NCBI RefSeq assembly: GCF_946220915.1
Contig: NZ_CAMIHH010000004.1
Location: 1-64,000 of the forward strand
DNA: 64,000 nucleotides
Reading direction: 5' to 3'
Origin: an uncultured Flavobacterium sp.
Lineage (GTDB): Bacteria > Bacteroidota > Bacteroidia > Flavobacteriales > Flavobacteriaceae
Positions within the stretch are counted from its first letter, which is position 1, and every line of letters starts with the position of its first letter. Positions 43,669-51,723 of this stretch are shown here, one piece after another. The translations under genes and the position numbers were made by a program. Below the pieces are notes generated by a model. It did not search any database. It was not told the DNA's origin and was given only the letters and a program-made list of their open reading frames with translations.

Positions 43669-44496
43669 CTATCTAAAGACCACATTCACCACGTCCCTGA
43701 ACCTGAGCCCCAGCAATGTCTTTGCGGTTCCTACCGTTAACGGGTTGCTGCGGTATATGGCAATTTCCAAAAAACCGGCCTCATTGAAAATGGCCAGCTT
43801 TTCGCCTTCATAATCCTTTAAGGAAAAACGTTCGTTGACCGTGAAATCGGAATACCCGTTCTTTACCGACCGAATGGTTTTGGTACTGAACGTCACATCA
43901 AAATCGCGGCCTTTTGCAATTTCCTTTACCATCTTTTTGGATATGTTGGTCACACAATTGCCAAAATGGTCTACATATACTATATAGCCTTTAATTGACT
44001 TATTGTCTGCCGATGCCACAGCCTGCAGCTCGTTCATTTCGCGTATCCTGGTAATTTCCCGCCCTACAACATTGAGCAGGCCTCCTCTTGCCAGATGGCA
44101 GGCCACGGTAACAAATACGTCCATTTCGCTTGCGCCTTCGGGCAGGCGGTCATGTATGTTGATCTCCACTATTTTTTCAGGGACTATCTTTTGCGTGAGC
44201 ATGCTCAGAATGCCATTGTCGGCGCAAATGAAATAATGGCCGTTCCAGAGCATGGCGATGTGCCGGCTCTCATTGGTCAGTTCGGCATCCACACCCACCA
44301 GGTGCACGGTTCCCTGCGGAAAGCTGCTGTAGGCCGCCCCGATGATGTAGCTTGCCTCCGAAACATTAAAAAGATCGATGTGGTGCGAAATGTCAACAAT
44401 CGCTGCCTCCCTGTACTCCGAAAGGATCTTTCCTTTCAGCGCTCCTGTAAAATGGTCTTTAAGGCCAAAGTCGGTTGTCAGGGTAATTATTGACAT
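43669..44496 (-). CDS. SAM hydrolase / SAM-dependent halogenase-family protein (DUF62)
   Basis: The protein of about 275 residues belongs to the SAM hydroxide adenosyltransferase family, which includes the fluorinase and chlorinase enzymes. It shows 'IITLTTDFGLKDHFTGALKG', 'AAIVDISHHIDLFNVSEASYIIGAAYSSFPQGTVHLVGVDAEL', 'HYFICADNGILS' and a C-terminal beta-barrel domain ('YVDHFGNCVTNISKKMVKEI'). Non-halogenase members hydrolyse SAM to adenosine and methionine. The Flavobacteriaceae protein most likely does this, but its role is unclear. The start at 44496 is chosen because ATG 44553 lies inside a perfect -7 box. Confidence 0.92.
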   Translation of the reverse strand: MSIITLTTDFGLKDHFTGALKGKILSEYREAAIVDISHHIDLFNVSEASYIIGAAYSSFPQGTVHLVGVDAELTNESRHIAMLWNGHYFICADNGILSMLTQKIVPEKIVEINIHDRLPEGASEMDVFVTVACHLARGGLLNVVGREITRIREMNELQAVASADNKSIKGYIVYVDHFGNCVTNISKKMVKEIAKGRDFDVTFSTKTIRSVKNGYSDFTVNERFSLKDYEGEKLAIFNEAGFLEIAIYRSNPLTVGTAKTLLGLRFRDVVNVVFR

Positions 44497-44550
44497 AAAA
44501 TTGTTTAAAACTTTAAAATAAAGCGCGATTAAAATCACTAAATTTGAATG

Positions 44551-44558
44551 CAAAGCTA
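44551..44558 (-). promoter_or_regulatory. -7 promoter box of the DUF62 gene
   Basis: TAGCTTTG on the minus strand (44558 to 44551) is a perfect TAnnTTTG match, 54 bp before ATG 44496. It decides against the longer reading frame that starts at 44553. Confidence 0.6.
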
Positions 44559-44599
44559 ATAATTATATAGCTCATTCCACTAACTAAAAACAACTGCTT

Positions 44600-45547
44600 T
44601 TGAACGAAAGAATAATAGAACTGCACGACATTGCCCCAAAGGATTTTTGGGGCGCCCAGGATTCCCATCTTGAAACCATAAAAAAATATTATCCCAAGCT
44701 CAAGATCGTAGCGCGCGACACCACACTAAAGGTTTTTGGCGAAAAAGAGATGCTCGATGAGTTTGAGACCCGCTTCAAGAGGCTGATGCTGCATTTTACC
44801 CGCTACAATACTATCGATGATAATGTCATCGAGCGCGTAATCCAGAGCGACTCACGCGTGGAGCAGATGGATCCCAGCGATAAAATACTCGTGCACGGCC
44901 TTGGCGGCAAGCTGATAAAAGCCATGACACCCAACCAGCAAAAACTGGTTGATTATATGTCTAAAAACGACATGGTATTCGCCATTGGCCCGGCAGGTAC
45001 CGGTAAGACCTATACTGGTGTGGCACTCGCCGTAAAAGCATTGAAAGAAAAGCAGGTTAAGCGCATTATACTTACACGGCCCGCCGTTGAAGCGGGGGAG
45101 AACCTCGGTTTCCTGCCGGGCGACATGAAAGAAAAGCTGGACCCGTACATGCAGCCGTTATACGACGCGCTGCGCGACATGATACCGCCGCAAACCCTTG
45201 AAGATTACCTGCTAAAGGGCATCATACAAATCGCGCCACTGGCCTTTATGAGGGGACGGACATTGGACAATGCTTTTGTAATTCTTGATGAAGCGCAGAA
45301 TACCACACACTCACAGATGAAGATGTTCCTGACCCGTATGGGCAAGAACGCCAAGTTCATGATTACGGGCGACCCGGGCCAGGTAGACCTTCCGCGCCGT
45401 ACTATATCCGGGCTTAAAGAAGCGATACTGATATTGAAAGACGTGGACGGCGTGGGCATTATTTACCTTGACGATAAGGATATTGTACGCCACAGGCTCG
45501 TGAAGAAGATCATTGATGCTTATAAGAGCATTGAGAATCATGATTAA
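44600..45547 (+). CDS. phoH: PhoH-family ATPase
   Basis: The 315-residue protein has a Walker A motif in 'AIGPAGTGKTYTGVALAVKAL', 'ILTRPAVEAGENLGFLPGDM', a Walker B 'AFVILDEAQNTTHSQMKMFLTRMG' and 'KFMITGDPGQVDLP', typical of PhoH/PhoL. These are cytoplasmic ATPases linked to RNA metabolism and ribosome function. The reading frame opens with TTG at 44600 ('LNERIIELHDIAPKDFWGAQ'), which aligns with the usual N-terminus. No ATG gives a better fit, so TTG seems to be the start codon. Two hairpins follow the gene. Confidence 0.95.
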   Translation: MNERIIELHDIAPKDFWGAQDSHLETIKKYYPKLKIVARDTTLKVFGEKEMLDEFETRFKRLMLHFTRYNTIDDNVIERVIQSDSRVEQMDPSDKILVHGLGGKLIKAMTPNQQKLVDYMSKNDMVFAIGPAGTGKTYTGVALAVKALKEKQVKRIILTRPAVEAGENLGFLPGDMKEKLDPYMQPLYDALRDMIPPQTLEDYLLKGIIQIAPLAFMRGRTLDNAFVILDEAQNTTHSQMKMFLTRMGKNAKFMITGDPGQVDLPRRTISGLKEAILILKDVDGVGIIYLDDKDIVRHRLVKKIIDAYKSIENHD

Positions 45548-45598
45548 GGAAGGTGCTGAGGGGATGAGATTCTCAGGGGCTTAGGTTTGGAGCAAGGA

Positions 45599-45632
45599 CA
45601 ACGTGCAAGGTTTTTAAGAACCTTGCACGTTG
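45599..45632 (+). repeat. Perfect 14-bp stem hairpin downstream of phoH
   Basis: CAACGTGCAAGGTT (45599-45612) and AACCTTGCACGTTG (45619-45632) form a perfect 14-bp stem with a 6-nt loop. No T run follows on either strand, so it is not a standard terminator. It may be a REP-type element or an mRNA 3' end protector. Confidence 0.65.
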
Positions 45633-45644
45633 AAAATTAATATG

Positions 45645-45677
45645 AACACCTGGCAAACTTGCCGGGTGTTTTAGTTT
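45645..45677 (+). terminator. Probable terminator between phoH and purC
   Basis: AACACCTGGCAA (45645-45656) pairs with TTGCCGGGTGTT (45659-45670), with one T-G pair and a very tight loop, and TTAGTTT follows. This second hairpin is the better termination candidate for phoH. Confidence 0.65.
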
Positions 45678-45789
45678 GAATGCCCGGCATTATATAAAAC
45701 TATCTTTCCCAAATTTGTCAATCCATTACCAAAAATCTCCACGTTACTTTCTTATCTTCGCACCTCAACTACATTAACAACAACGACAG

Positions 45790-46743
45790 ATGGCACAAAA
45801 GACCATAACAACTACAGATTTTAATTTTCCGGGGCAAAAGTCGGTTTATAAAGGCAAAGTGCGCGACGTGTACAATATCAATGATGAATTGCTGGTGATG
45901 GTGGCAACCGACAGGCTTTCAGCCTTCGACGTTGTACTGCCTGAGGGCATACCGTACAAAGGGCAGATATTGAACCAGATTGCTACCAAGTTCATGCGCC
46001 TTACCCAGGACATTGTACCCAATTGGCTCATTGATACGCCCGATCCTAATGTTGCAGTGGGCCTACTGTGCGAGCCGTTTAAGGTAGAGATGGTAATTCG
46101 CGGTTACCTCTCGGGCCATGCAGCGCGCGAATACAAAGCCGGGCGCAGGGCTTTGTGCGGTGTCGAGCTTCCGGACGGGATGAAGGAGAACGACAAATTT
46201 CCTGCGCCCATAATCACGCCAACGACCAAGGCCGATAACGGGGAACATGATGCCGACATTTCGCGTGAGGAGGTAATTACCAAAGGCATTGTCTCCGAAG
46301 ATGACTATGCACAGCTTGAAAAATACACCCGTGCACTTTTTGAAAAAGGTACTGAGATCGCGGCATCGCGCGGACTTATACTAGTCGACACCAAGTATGA
46401 GTTTGGTAAAACGAAGGAAGGCAAAATTGTACTGATCGATGAGATACATACACCCGATTCATCCCGTTACTTTTATGCCGATGGCTACGAGCAGCGACAG
46501 AACAGGGGTGACGAGCAAAAGCAGCTTTCCAAAGAATTTGTAAGGCAATGGCTGATAGGCAATGGCTTTCAGGGGAGGGAAGGGCAGCAGGTGCCAAAAA
46601 TGACACAGGAGTATGTAGAAAGCGTTTCGGAGAGGTACATAGAGCTCTATGAAAATATAATCGGTGAAAAATTCGCTAAAGCGGATGTAACCGACATTGA
46701 GCAGCGCATCAAAAAAAATGTTGAAGAATACCTGAAAAAATAA
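45790..46743 (+). CDS. purC: Phosphoribosylaminoimidazole-succinocarboxamide synthase (SAICAR synthetase)
   Basis: PurC joins aspartate to CAIR in purine synthesis, using ATP. The 317-residue protein has 'YKGKVRDVYNINDELLVMVATDRLSAFDVVLPEGIPYKG', 'VEMVIRGYLSGHAAREYKAGRRALCG', 'PIITPTTKADNGEHDADISREEVI' and 'GLILVDTKYEFGKTKEGKIVLIDEIHTPDSSRYF'. It is the longer PurC form, also found in Bacteroidota and yeast. It stands alone, with a strong terminator after it. Confidence 0.97.
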   Translation: MAQKTITTTDFNFPGQKSVYKGKVRDVYNINDELLVMVATDRLSAFDVVLPEGIPYKGQILNQIATKFMRLTQDIVPNWLIDTPDPNVAVGLLCEPFKVEMVIRGYLSGHAAREYKAGRRALCGVELPDGMKENDKFPAPIITPTTKADNGEHDADISREEVITKGIVSEDDYAQLEKYTRALFEKGTEIAASRGLILVDTKYEFGKTKEGKIVLIDEIHTPDSSRYFYADGYEQRQNRGDEQKQLSKEFVRQWLIGNGFQGREGQQVPKMTQEYVESVSERYIELYENIIGEKFAKADVTDIEQRIKKNVEEYLKK

Positions 46744-46763
46744 TTTCCATTTTTCATTCTCTT

Positions 46764-46796
46764 AAACCACCTGAATTCTCAGGTGGTTTTTTATTT
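46764..46796 (+). terminator. Intrinsic terminator of purC
   Basis: A perfect 11-bp stem (AAACCACCTGA at 46764-46774 and TCAGGTGGTTT at 46779-46789) with loop ATTC is followed by a T-rich tail. Confidence 0.92.
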
Positions 46797-46893
46797 TTAT
46801 TAGGCACGCATAGTAAGATAAATCTGTTAAATATGTGTTAAAAAACGATTTTAAAGTAACGTTTTCCCTCATGTATGCGTCTATTATTTCAAA

Positions 46894-46925
46894 CGGGCTA
46901 ATCATCCGGCGGGCTAATCACCCGG
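46894..46925 (+). promoter_or_regulatory. Tandem 16-bp direct repeat upstream of the ankyrin gene
   Basis: CGGGCTAATCATCCGG (46894-46909) is followed directly by CGGGCTAATCACCCGG (46910-46925), with one difference. Each copy has CGGG/CCGG ends in inverted form. The pair lies 45 bp upstream of the ankyrin gene ATG, where an operator would be expected. The regulator is unknown. Confidence 0.5.
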
Positions 46926-46970
46926 TTATAAATTATAAAAACAACAATCATCAATTAAACGTCAATCATC

Positions 46971-47360
46971 ATGAAAAAAACGATCATTTATTTTGGACTG
47001 GCTCTGGTAGCATTTAGTAATGTTGCAATGGCTTCAACTGTAGAAACCACCTCTCAAAAATTTGAGTTAGTAAAGAGGTATAAAGAGCCAACCCCACTGG
47101 GACTGGCAATTTCTAAAGGAGATGTTGCTGCGGTTAAAAAATTCCTTGAGTATGGCGCATCTGTAACCGAGAAATGCAACGGCATGACGCCGCTGATGAT
47201 CGCGGCACGCTATAACAATGTGGAAATTATTAAAATGCTGCTGGAAAAAGGCGCTGACCTGAAGACTAAGGATGACAAAGGCTTTACCGCCCTTAAGTAT
47301 GCTGAGCTTTCGAACGCTAAAGATGCGATCGAAATGCTGAAAGCGGCAAAAGATGCGTAA
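46971..47360 (+). CDS. Exported ankyrin-repeat protein
   Basis: The 129-residue protein starts with a signal peptide ('MKKTIIYFGLALVAFSNVAMA') and then has about three ankyrin repeats: 'TPLGLAISKGDVAAVKKFLEYGASV', 'NGMTPLMIAARYNNVEIIKMLLEKGADL' and 'KGFTALKYAELSNAKDAIEMLK'. Ankyrin repeats bind other proteins; small exported ones occur widely in this group, in some bacteria next to catalase genes. No catalase is nearby and the partner is unknown. A tandem repeat lies upstream and a strong terminator downstream, so it is a single-gene unit. Confidence 0.9.
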   Translation: MKKTIIYFGLALVAFSNVAMASTVETTSQKFELVKRYKEPTPLGLAISKGDVAAVKKFLEYGASVTEKCNGMTPLMIAARYNNVEIIKMLLEKGADLKTKDDKGFTALKYAELSNAKDAIEMLKAAKDA

Positions 47361-47390
47361 TCAGCACGTTGTCACTTAGAAGCAAGAAAA

Positions 47391-47424
47391 GCATCCGCAG
47401 GCCGCAGATGCTTTTTTTTTTTTT
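47391..47424 (+). terminator. Intrinsic terminator of the ankyrin gene
   Basis: GCATCCGC (47391-47398) pairs with GCAGATGC (47404-47411) with one mismatch, followed by a run of 13 T. Confidence 0.85.
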
Positions 47425-47461
47425 ACACACCCCTAACCCCTCTCAAGGGTTAGGGGTGTGT
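47425..47461. repeat. Perfect 15-bp stem hairpin (CCCCTAACCC type)
   Basis: ACACACCCCTAACCC (47425-47439) and GGGTTAGGGGTGTGT (47447-47461) are perfect inverted copies around a 7-nt loop. It follows directly after the ankyrin terminator and is 23 bp from the stop of the convergent M42 peptidase gene. It may be a dispersed element or a terminator for the minus strand. Confidence 0.65.
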
Positions 47462-47483
47462 TTGTTTCAGTTTAGTGAACAAA

Positions 47484-48572
47484 TTATTTAAAATAGGAAA
47501 ATGTATCCTCGTTTTCCATGCTCAGCAGTGTCTCGTAAATCAGCCTGATCACATTCTCCACATCTTCGCGCTGCACCATCTCTACGGTAGTATGCATATA
47601 GCGAAGCGGCAATGATATGAGTGCCGAAGCCACGCCGCCATTACTATAGGCAAATGCATCGGTATCGGTGCCGGTAACGCGCGATGATGCCAGCCTTTGG
47701 AAGGGTATCTCGTTTTTATGGGCAGTATCAATTATCAGTTCGCGCAGGTTGTTTTGCACTGCAGGTGCATAGGTAATGACCGGGCCTTTGCCTATCTGGG
47801 TTTCCCCTTCAATGCGCTTATCTATCATTGGCGTGGTGCTGTCGTGGCATACGTCGGTAACAATGGCAACGTTCGGCCTGATGGTCTTGGTGATCATCTC
47901 TGCGCCGCGAAGGCCCACCTCTTCCTGAACGGAATTGGTTATGTACAGCCCGAATGGCAGCTTCTTTTTATTTTCATGCAGCAGGCGTGCCACCTCGGCG
48001 ATCATGAACCCGCCTATGCGGTTGTCGATGGCGCGGCATACGAATTTGTTTTCGTTAAGCACCATAAAATCGTCCGGATAGGTAATGACACAGCCAACGT
48101 GGATGCCGAGTTTTTCTACCTCTTCTTTAGCAGCGCAACCGCAGTCGATGAATATGGTTTCGATCTTGGCGGGTTCTTCCTTGCTGCGATTGCGGGTATG
48201 GATGGCCGGCCAGCCGAAAACACCTTTTACAATTCCGTTTTTGGTATGGATATTGACACGCTTGGAAGGTGCGATCATGTGGTCTGACCCGCCATTCCGG
48301 ATAACGTAGATGAGCCCATTGTCGGTAATGTAGTTCACGTACCATGAAATCTCGTCGCTGTGGCCTTCGATAACCACCTTGTAAGGCGCATCGGGATTAA
48401 TGATGCCCACGGCTGTGCCGTAAGTATCGGTAAGGAATGTATCTACATACGGCCTCAGGTAGTCCATCCATATCTTTTGACCGCCGGCTTCATGCCCGGT
48501 AGGTGAGGGGTTATTGAGGTACTGCTCCAGGAATGCCATGGAAGCATCGTTAAGTAGTGATTTTGCTGACAT
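47484..48572 (-). CDS. M42-family metallopeptidase (aminopeptidase)
   Basis: The 362-residue cytoplasmic enzyme fits the M42 family of cobalt/zinc aminopeptidases. It has 'PSPTGHEAGGQKIWMDYLRPYVD', the metal-ligand 'VIEGHSDEISWYVNYI', 'RAIDNRIGGFMIAEVARLL', the catalytic 'TNSVQEEVGLRGAEMI', 'AIVTDVCHDST' and a C-terminal 'SLPLRYMHTTVEMVQREDVENVI'. These form large tetrahedral complexes that trim peptides. It is divergent from the DUF4294 gene. Confidence 0.95.
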   Translation of the reverse strand: MSAKSLLNDASMAFLEQYLNNPSPTGHEAGGQKIWMDYLRPYVDTFLTDTYGTAVGIINPDAPYKVVIEGHSDEISWYVNYITDNGLIYVIRNGGSDHMIAPSKRVNIHTKNGIVKGVFGWPAIHTRNRSKEEPAKIETIFIDCGCAAKEEVEKLGIHVGCVITYPDDFMVLNENKFVCRAIDNRIGGFMIAEVARLLHENKKKLPFGLYITNSVQEEVGLRGAEMITKTIRPNVAIVTDVCHDSTTPMIDKRIEGETQIGKGPVITYAPAVQNNLRELIIDTAHKNEIPFQRLASSRVTGTDTDAFAYSNGGVASALISLPLRYMHTTVEMVQREDVENVIRLIYETLLSMENEDTFSYFK

Positions 48573-48651
48573 AAATTAATTTTTGGCTAAAATATAAATT
48601 AGATTACAGAGTTATATAATTATGCATAATTTTGGGATAAATTTCTTAACA

Positions 48652-49293
48652 ATGAAAGCGCGGATCTTTTTATTATTCCTTTTGTTCCTAACCTTTGGTG
48701 CAGGCGCGCAGGTGGTCGAAAACGATAGCATCGAGAACGACTCCATAGTGTTCAACACCGAGATGGAGGAACTTGTCATTGGCGGGAGCACTATGTCGGC
48801 AGACGACAAAAAGCAATTGCTGCTGCTGAGGCGCAGGGTGCTTAAAGTATACCCATACGCTAAGCTGGCGGCTGAAAAGCTTACCATGCTTGCCGGTAAC
48901 ATGGATAAGCTGAAAACAGAAAAGGAAAAGAAGAAATATGCCAAGATCGTAGAAAAATACCTGGAAAATGAGTTTGAAGGCCAGCTTAAAAAACTTACCC
49001 GGAAGGAAGGCCAGATACTCGTAAAGCTCATTTACAGGCAAACCGGGCATACAACCTTCGACCTTATCAAAGAGCACAAAAGCGGATGGAAGGCTTTTTG
49101 GTCCAGCCGCATGGCGAAACTTTTCGACATTAACCTAAAAGCAAAATACAGCCCGGCAACGGTAACCGAAGATTATGCCATTGAAGGCTACCTTATAAAA
49201 GCATTTGAAGAGCGGCGACTCGTAAAACAGGATCCCGCATTCGCCATAGATTATGATGCCATAACCGAAAACTGGAGGGAAAAGAATAAATAA
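48652..49293 (+). CDS. DUF4294 domain-containing exported protein
   Basis: The protein of about 213 residues begins with a signal peptide ('MKARIFLLFLLFLTFGAGA') and then carries the DUF4294 core ('ELVIGGSTMSADDKKQLLLLRRRVLKVYPYAKLAAEKL', 'GQILVKLIYRQTGHTTFDLIKEHKSGWKAFWSSRMAKLFDINLKAKY'). The domain is found in Bacteroidota and its function is unknown. I chose ATG 48652, where the signal peptide begins; an ATG at 48622 is also in frame. It is divergent from the M42 peptidase gene, about 80 bp away. Confidence 0.9.
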   Translation: MKARIFLLFLLFLTFGAGAQVVENDSIENDSIVFNTEMEELVIGGSTMSADDKKQLLLLRRRVLKVYPYAKLAAEKLTMLAGNMDKLKTEKEKKKYAKIVEKYLENEFEGQLKKLTRKEGQILVKLIYRQTGHTTFDLIKEHKSGWKAFWSSRMAKLFDINLKAKYSPATVTEDYAIEGYLIKAFEERRLVKQDPAFAIDYDAITENWREKNK

Positions 49294-49331
49294 CGGATTC
49301 ATTTATTCCACAAAACTTTATGCGTATAATC

Positions 49332-49358
49332 AAGCCTGATATTTTTCAGGCTTTTTTA
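49332..49358 (+). terminator. Intrinsic terminator of the DUF4294 gene
   Basis: AAGCCTGA (49332-49339) pairs with TCAGGCTT (49346-49353) and a T run follows. Confidence 0.9.
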
Positions 49359-49465
49359 TGCTATGGTGCTACACCTCTTTTCTTTTTTTAAAAATTATAA
49401 GTTAGTATGTAGGGAATTTAACATTTACATTGTTATTATGATACAACCAAATAACTTTACTGATT

Positions 49466-51655
49466 ATGAAAAAGAAATTACTCTTTTTAAGTTTACTGAT
49501 AATGTTTGGCCTCAAGGGCTTTGCCCAGGCCGAAGCCTATCCCGTACCGGACATTAACCAGTGCAACAGCGAGGTTTTCGACCTTACCGTGCAAACCCCG
49601 ATAACTTTAGGGAACCAGCCGGCCAATACGTACAGCGTATCGTACCATCTCTCCTGGGAGGATGCCGAAGAAAACCAGAGCCCCATTACTAACCCGCAGG
49701 CGTTCATGATCACTACCGGTTCTATTGAACAGGCCATTTACATCAGGGTGACAAACGGTGCCAATGACGAATTTGATGTAACAAGTTTTGTAGTGGGACA
49801 TTGGGGTGGCCCACAGGTAGATGAGCTGGACGATGTGATGGTATGCGAAAGCTATACCCTGCCGCCACTACAGGTGGGCGCTTATTATACCGCGCCAAAC
49901 GGAGGCGGTACAATGCTTCCGGAAGGAACGGTCATAACGGTTGCTGCAATGATTTATATCTATGAATCGAATATAATGTGCAGCAGCGAGAGTAGTTTTT
50001 ACATCAGCGTTAGCGCGTCGGGCCAAGGTGATATGGATCCGCTGTTTGCCTGCGACATAAACGGATCGGGCATGGCCTCTTTTGAACTTGAGCCCGTGAT
50101 CGGCATGCTGTGGCAGATCTATCCCGGCGCACTTAACATAAATATGTATGCGTCACTTGAGGATGCAGAAGCAGGCACTAACGCAATAACGGATATGACG
50201 TACATGAATGTTGTACCGTGGCAGGAAATGATTTACATTACAATTGCCGGAGTTGAAGGCTGTAACTGGACCATACACCTGCCGCTGATCGTAACCGAAT
50301 GCTCAGGTCTAACCATTTCAGGGCACATTGCCTACGATACGGATGGTAATGGCTGTAACGAAAGCGACCCGGGCGCTGCAGGCATCCTGGTGTACTATAA
50401 TTCTGGCAACTATTCCAATTATGCCTATACCGATACCGATGGGAACTATGCTTTTTACAATGTTCCGGAAGGTGCCATCAATGTTTACGCAGACACTTTT
50501 TATCCTGATAACGTAACATCGTCGCCCGAAAGCCATGCAATTACAGTATCGGATGTAAATATACAAAACGTAAATTTTTGCCTGTCCCTGCCTGCCCCGG
50601 TTAGCGATGTATCGGTGTATGTTGCGCCACTCAATGGCGCACAGCCGGGCCTTATGGCAACGTATGCCATTGTAGTGCAAAATTTTGGAAATACTGTTGC
50701 AAGCGGCAATGTTACGCTTCAGTTTAATGATACGCAGCTCGACTACCTGCAGTCGTACCCATCCATGATACTAAGCGGCAACATACTGGTAGCTTCCTAT
50801 GCCAACCTACAGCCTTACCAGTATAAGATCATCTATGTAGATTTTATGGTAGCGCTTCCGGAAGTCGTTGCGCTTGGCGACATCATTTCGTTTACTTCTA
50901 CCGTTGCCCTGAGTGCAGGCACCGATGCCAACCCTGCCGACAATACCTATATTTTAGACCAGGTAGCAGTTAACTCTTGGGATCCAAATGACATCAATGT
51001 GCGTGAGGGCGAGCAGATCACTTTGGCACAGGCCGGTGACTACCTGCATTACATCATCCGTTTCCAGAACAAGGGTACTGCAAATGCCCACAACGTGAGG
51101 GTAGATACAACGCTTGACGCAAACCTTGACTGGAGTACCTTTGAGCCAATGACCGGCAGCCATCACTTCCAGGCCGACCGTAGCGGAAATGGCAGCGATG
51201 TGGCATTCAGGTTCAATAACATACAGCTTCCCGCCGAGGTGGACAACGAGCCGGAAAGCCATGGGTATGTAATGTACAGGATCAAGCCAAAAAGCACGAT
51301 CCAGGTTGGAGAGTCAATGTCAGGCCAGGCACATATCTTTTTTGATTTCAATGCGCCCATACATACCAATATCATTACAACTACGGTAATGGCACCGGCA
51401 GGGGTAAATGGGATTATTGAACAAGGTTTTGTAATGCATCCCAACCCTGCATCATCTACAGTAACCCTGAAAATGGCGGCCGAAGCCAATAGCGCGGCTG
51501 TAACCATTACCGATGTATTGGGCAAAACGGTAGGCCAGGGTACATTTACCGGTACGCAGTCGGATATTGATGTATCTATGCTTAACAGCGGTGTGTATTT
51601 TGTTAATGTAAATGCCGATGGCAAACTGGCCGTCCAGAAACTCGTTGTGAAATAG
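49466..51655 (+). CDS. T9SS-secreted multidomain surface protein
   Basis: The 729-residue protein has a signal peptide ('KLLFLSLLIMFGLKGFAQA'), Ig-like N-terminal regions, an SdrD-B-like domain ('ISGHIAYDTDGNGCNESDPG', 'YTDTDGNYAFYNVPEG', about 285-370), a DUF11-like domain ('QPGLMATYAIVVQNFGNTVA'), a conserved DUF7619-type region ('DPNDINVREGEQITLAQAGDYLHYIIRFQNKGTANAHNV') and a C-terminal type A sorting domain ('GFVMHPNPASSTVTLKM', ending 'KLAVQKLVVK'). It should be exported by type IX secretion and held at the surface or released. Adhesion or a structural role is likely but unproven. It is followed by a strong bidirectional terminator. Confidence 0.9.
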   Translation: MKKKLLFLSLLIMFGLKGFAQAEAYPVPDINQCNSEVFDLTVQTPITLGNQPANTYSVSYHLSWEDAEENQSPITNPQAFMITTGSIEQAIYIRVTNGANDEFDVTSFVVGHWGGPQVDELDDVMVCESYTLPPLQVGAYYTAPNGGGTMLPEGTVITVAAMIYIYESNIMCSSESSFYISVSASGQGDMDPLFACDINGSGMASFELEPVIGMLWQIYPGALNINMYASLEDAEAGTNAITDMTYMNVVPWQEMIYITIAGVEGCNWTIHLPLIVTECSGLTISGHIAYDTDGNGCNESDPGAAGILVYYNSGNYSNYAYTDTDGNYAFYNVPEGAINVYADTFYPDNVTSSPESHAITVSDVNIQNVNFCLSLPAPVSDVSVYVAPLNGAQPGLMATYAIVVQNFGNTVASGNVTLQFNDTQLDYLQSYPSMILSGNILVASYANLQPYQYKIIYVDFMVALPEVVALGDIISFTSTVALSAGTDANPADNTYILDQVAVNSWDPNDINVREGEQITLAQAGDYLHYIIRFQNKGTANAHNVRVDTTLDANLDWSTFEPMTGSHHFQADRSGNGSDVAFRFNNIQLPAEVDNEPESHGYVMYRIKPKSTIQVGESMSGQAHIFFDFNAPIHTNIITTTVMAPAGVNGIIEQGFVMHPNPASSTVTLKMAAEANSAAVTITDVLGKTVGQGTFTGTQSDIDVSMLNSGVYFVNVNADGKLAVQKLVVK

Positions 51656-51674
51656 AAAAATTATAGTTGAAATG

Positions 51675-51712
51675 AAAATGCCGCAGATCATTGAACTGCG
51701 GCATTTTTTGGT
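51675..51712. terminator. Bidirectional intrinsic terminator
   Basis: A perfect 12-bp stem (AAAATGCCGCAG at 51675-51686 and CTGCGGCATTTT at 51696-51707) serves the T9SS gene on the plus strand (TTGGTTT tail). It may also serve the convergent DUF6048 gene on the minus strand. Confidence 0.88.
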
Positions 51713-51723
51713 TTATTAGGCAC

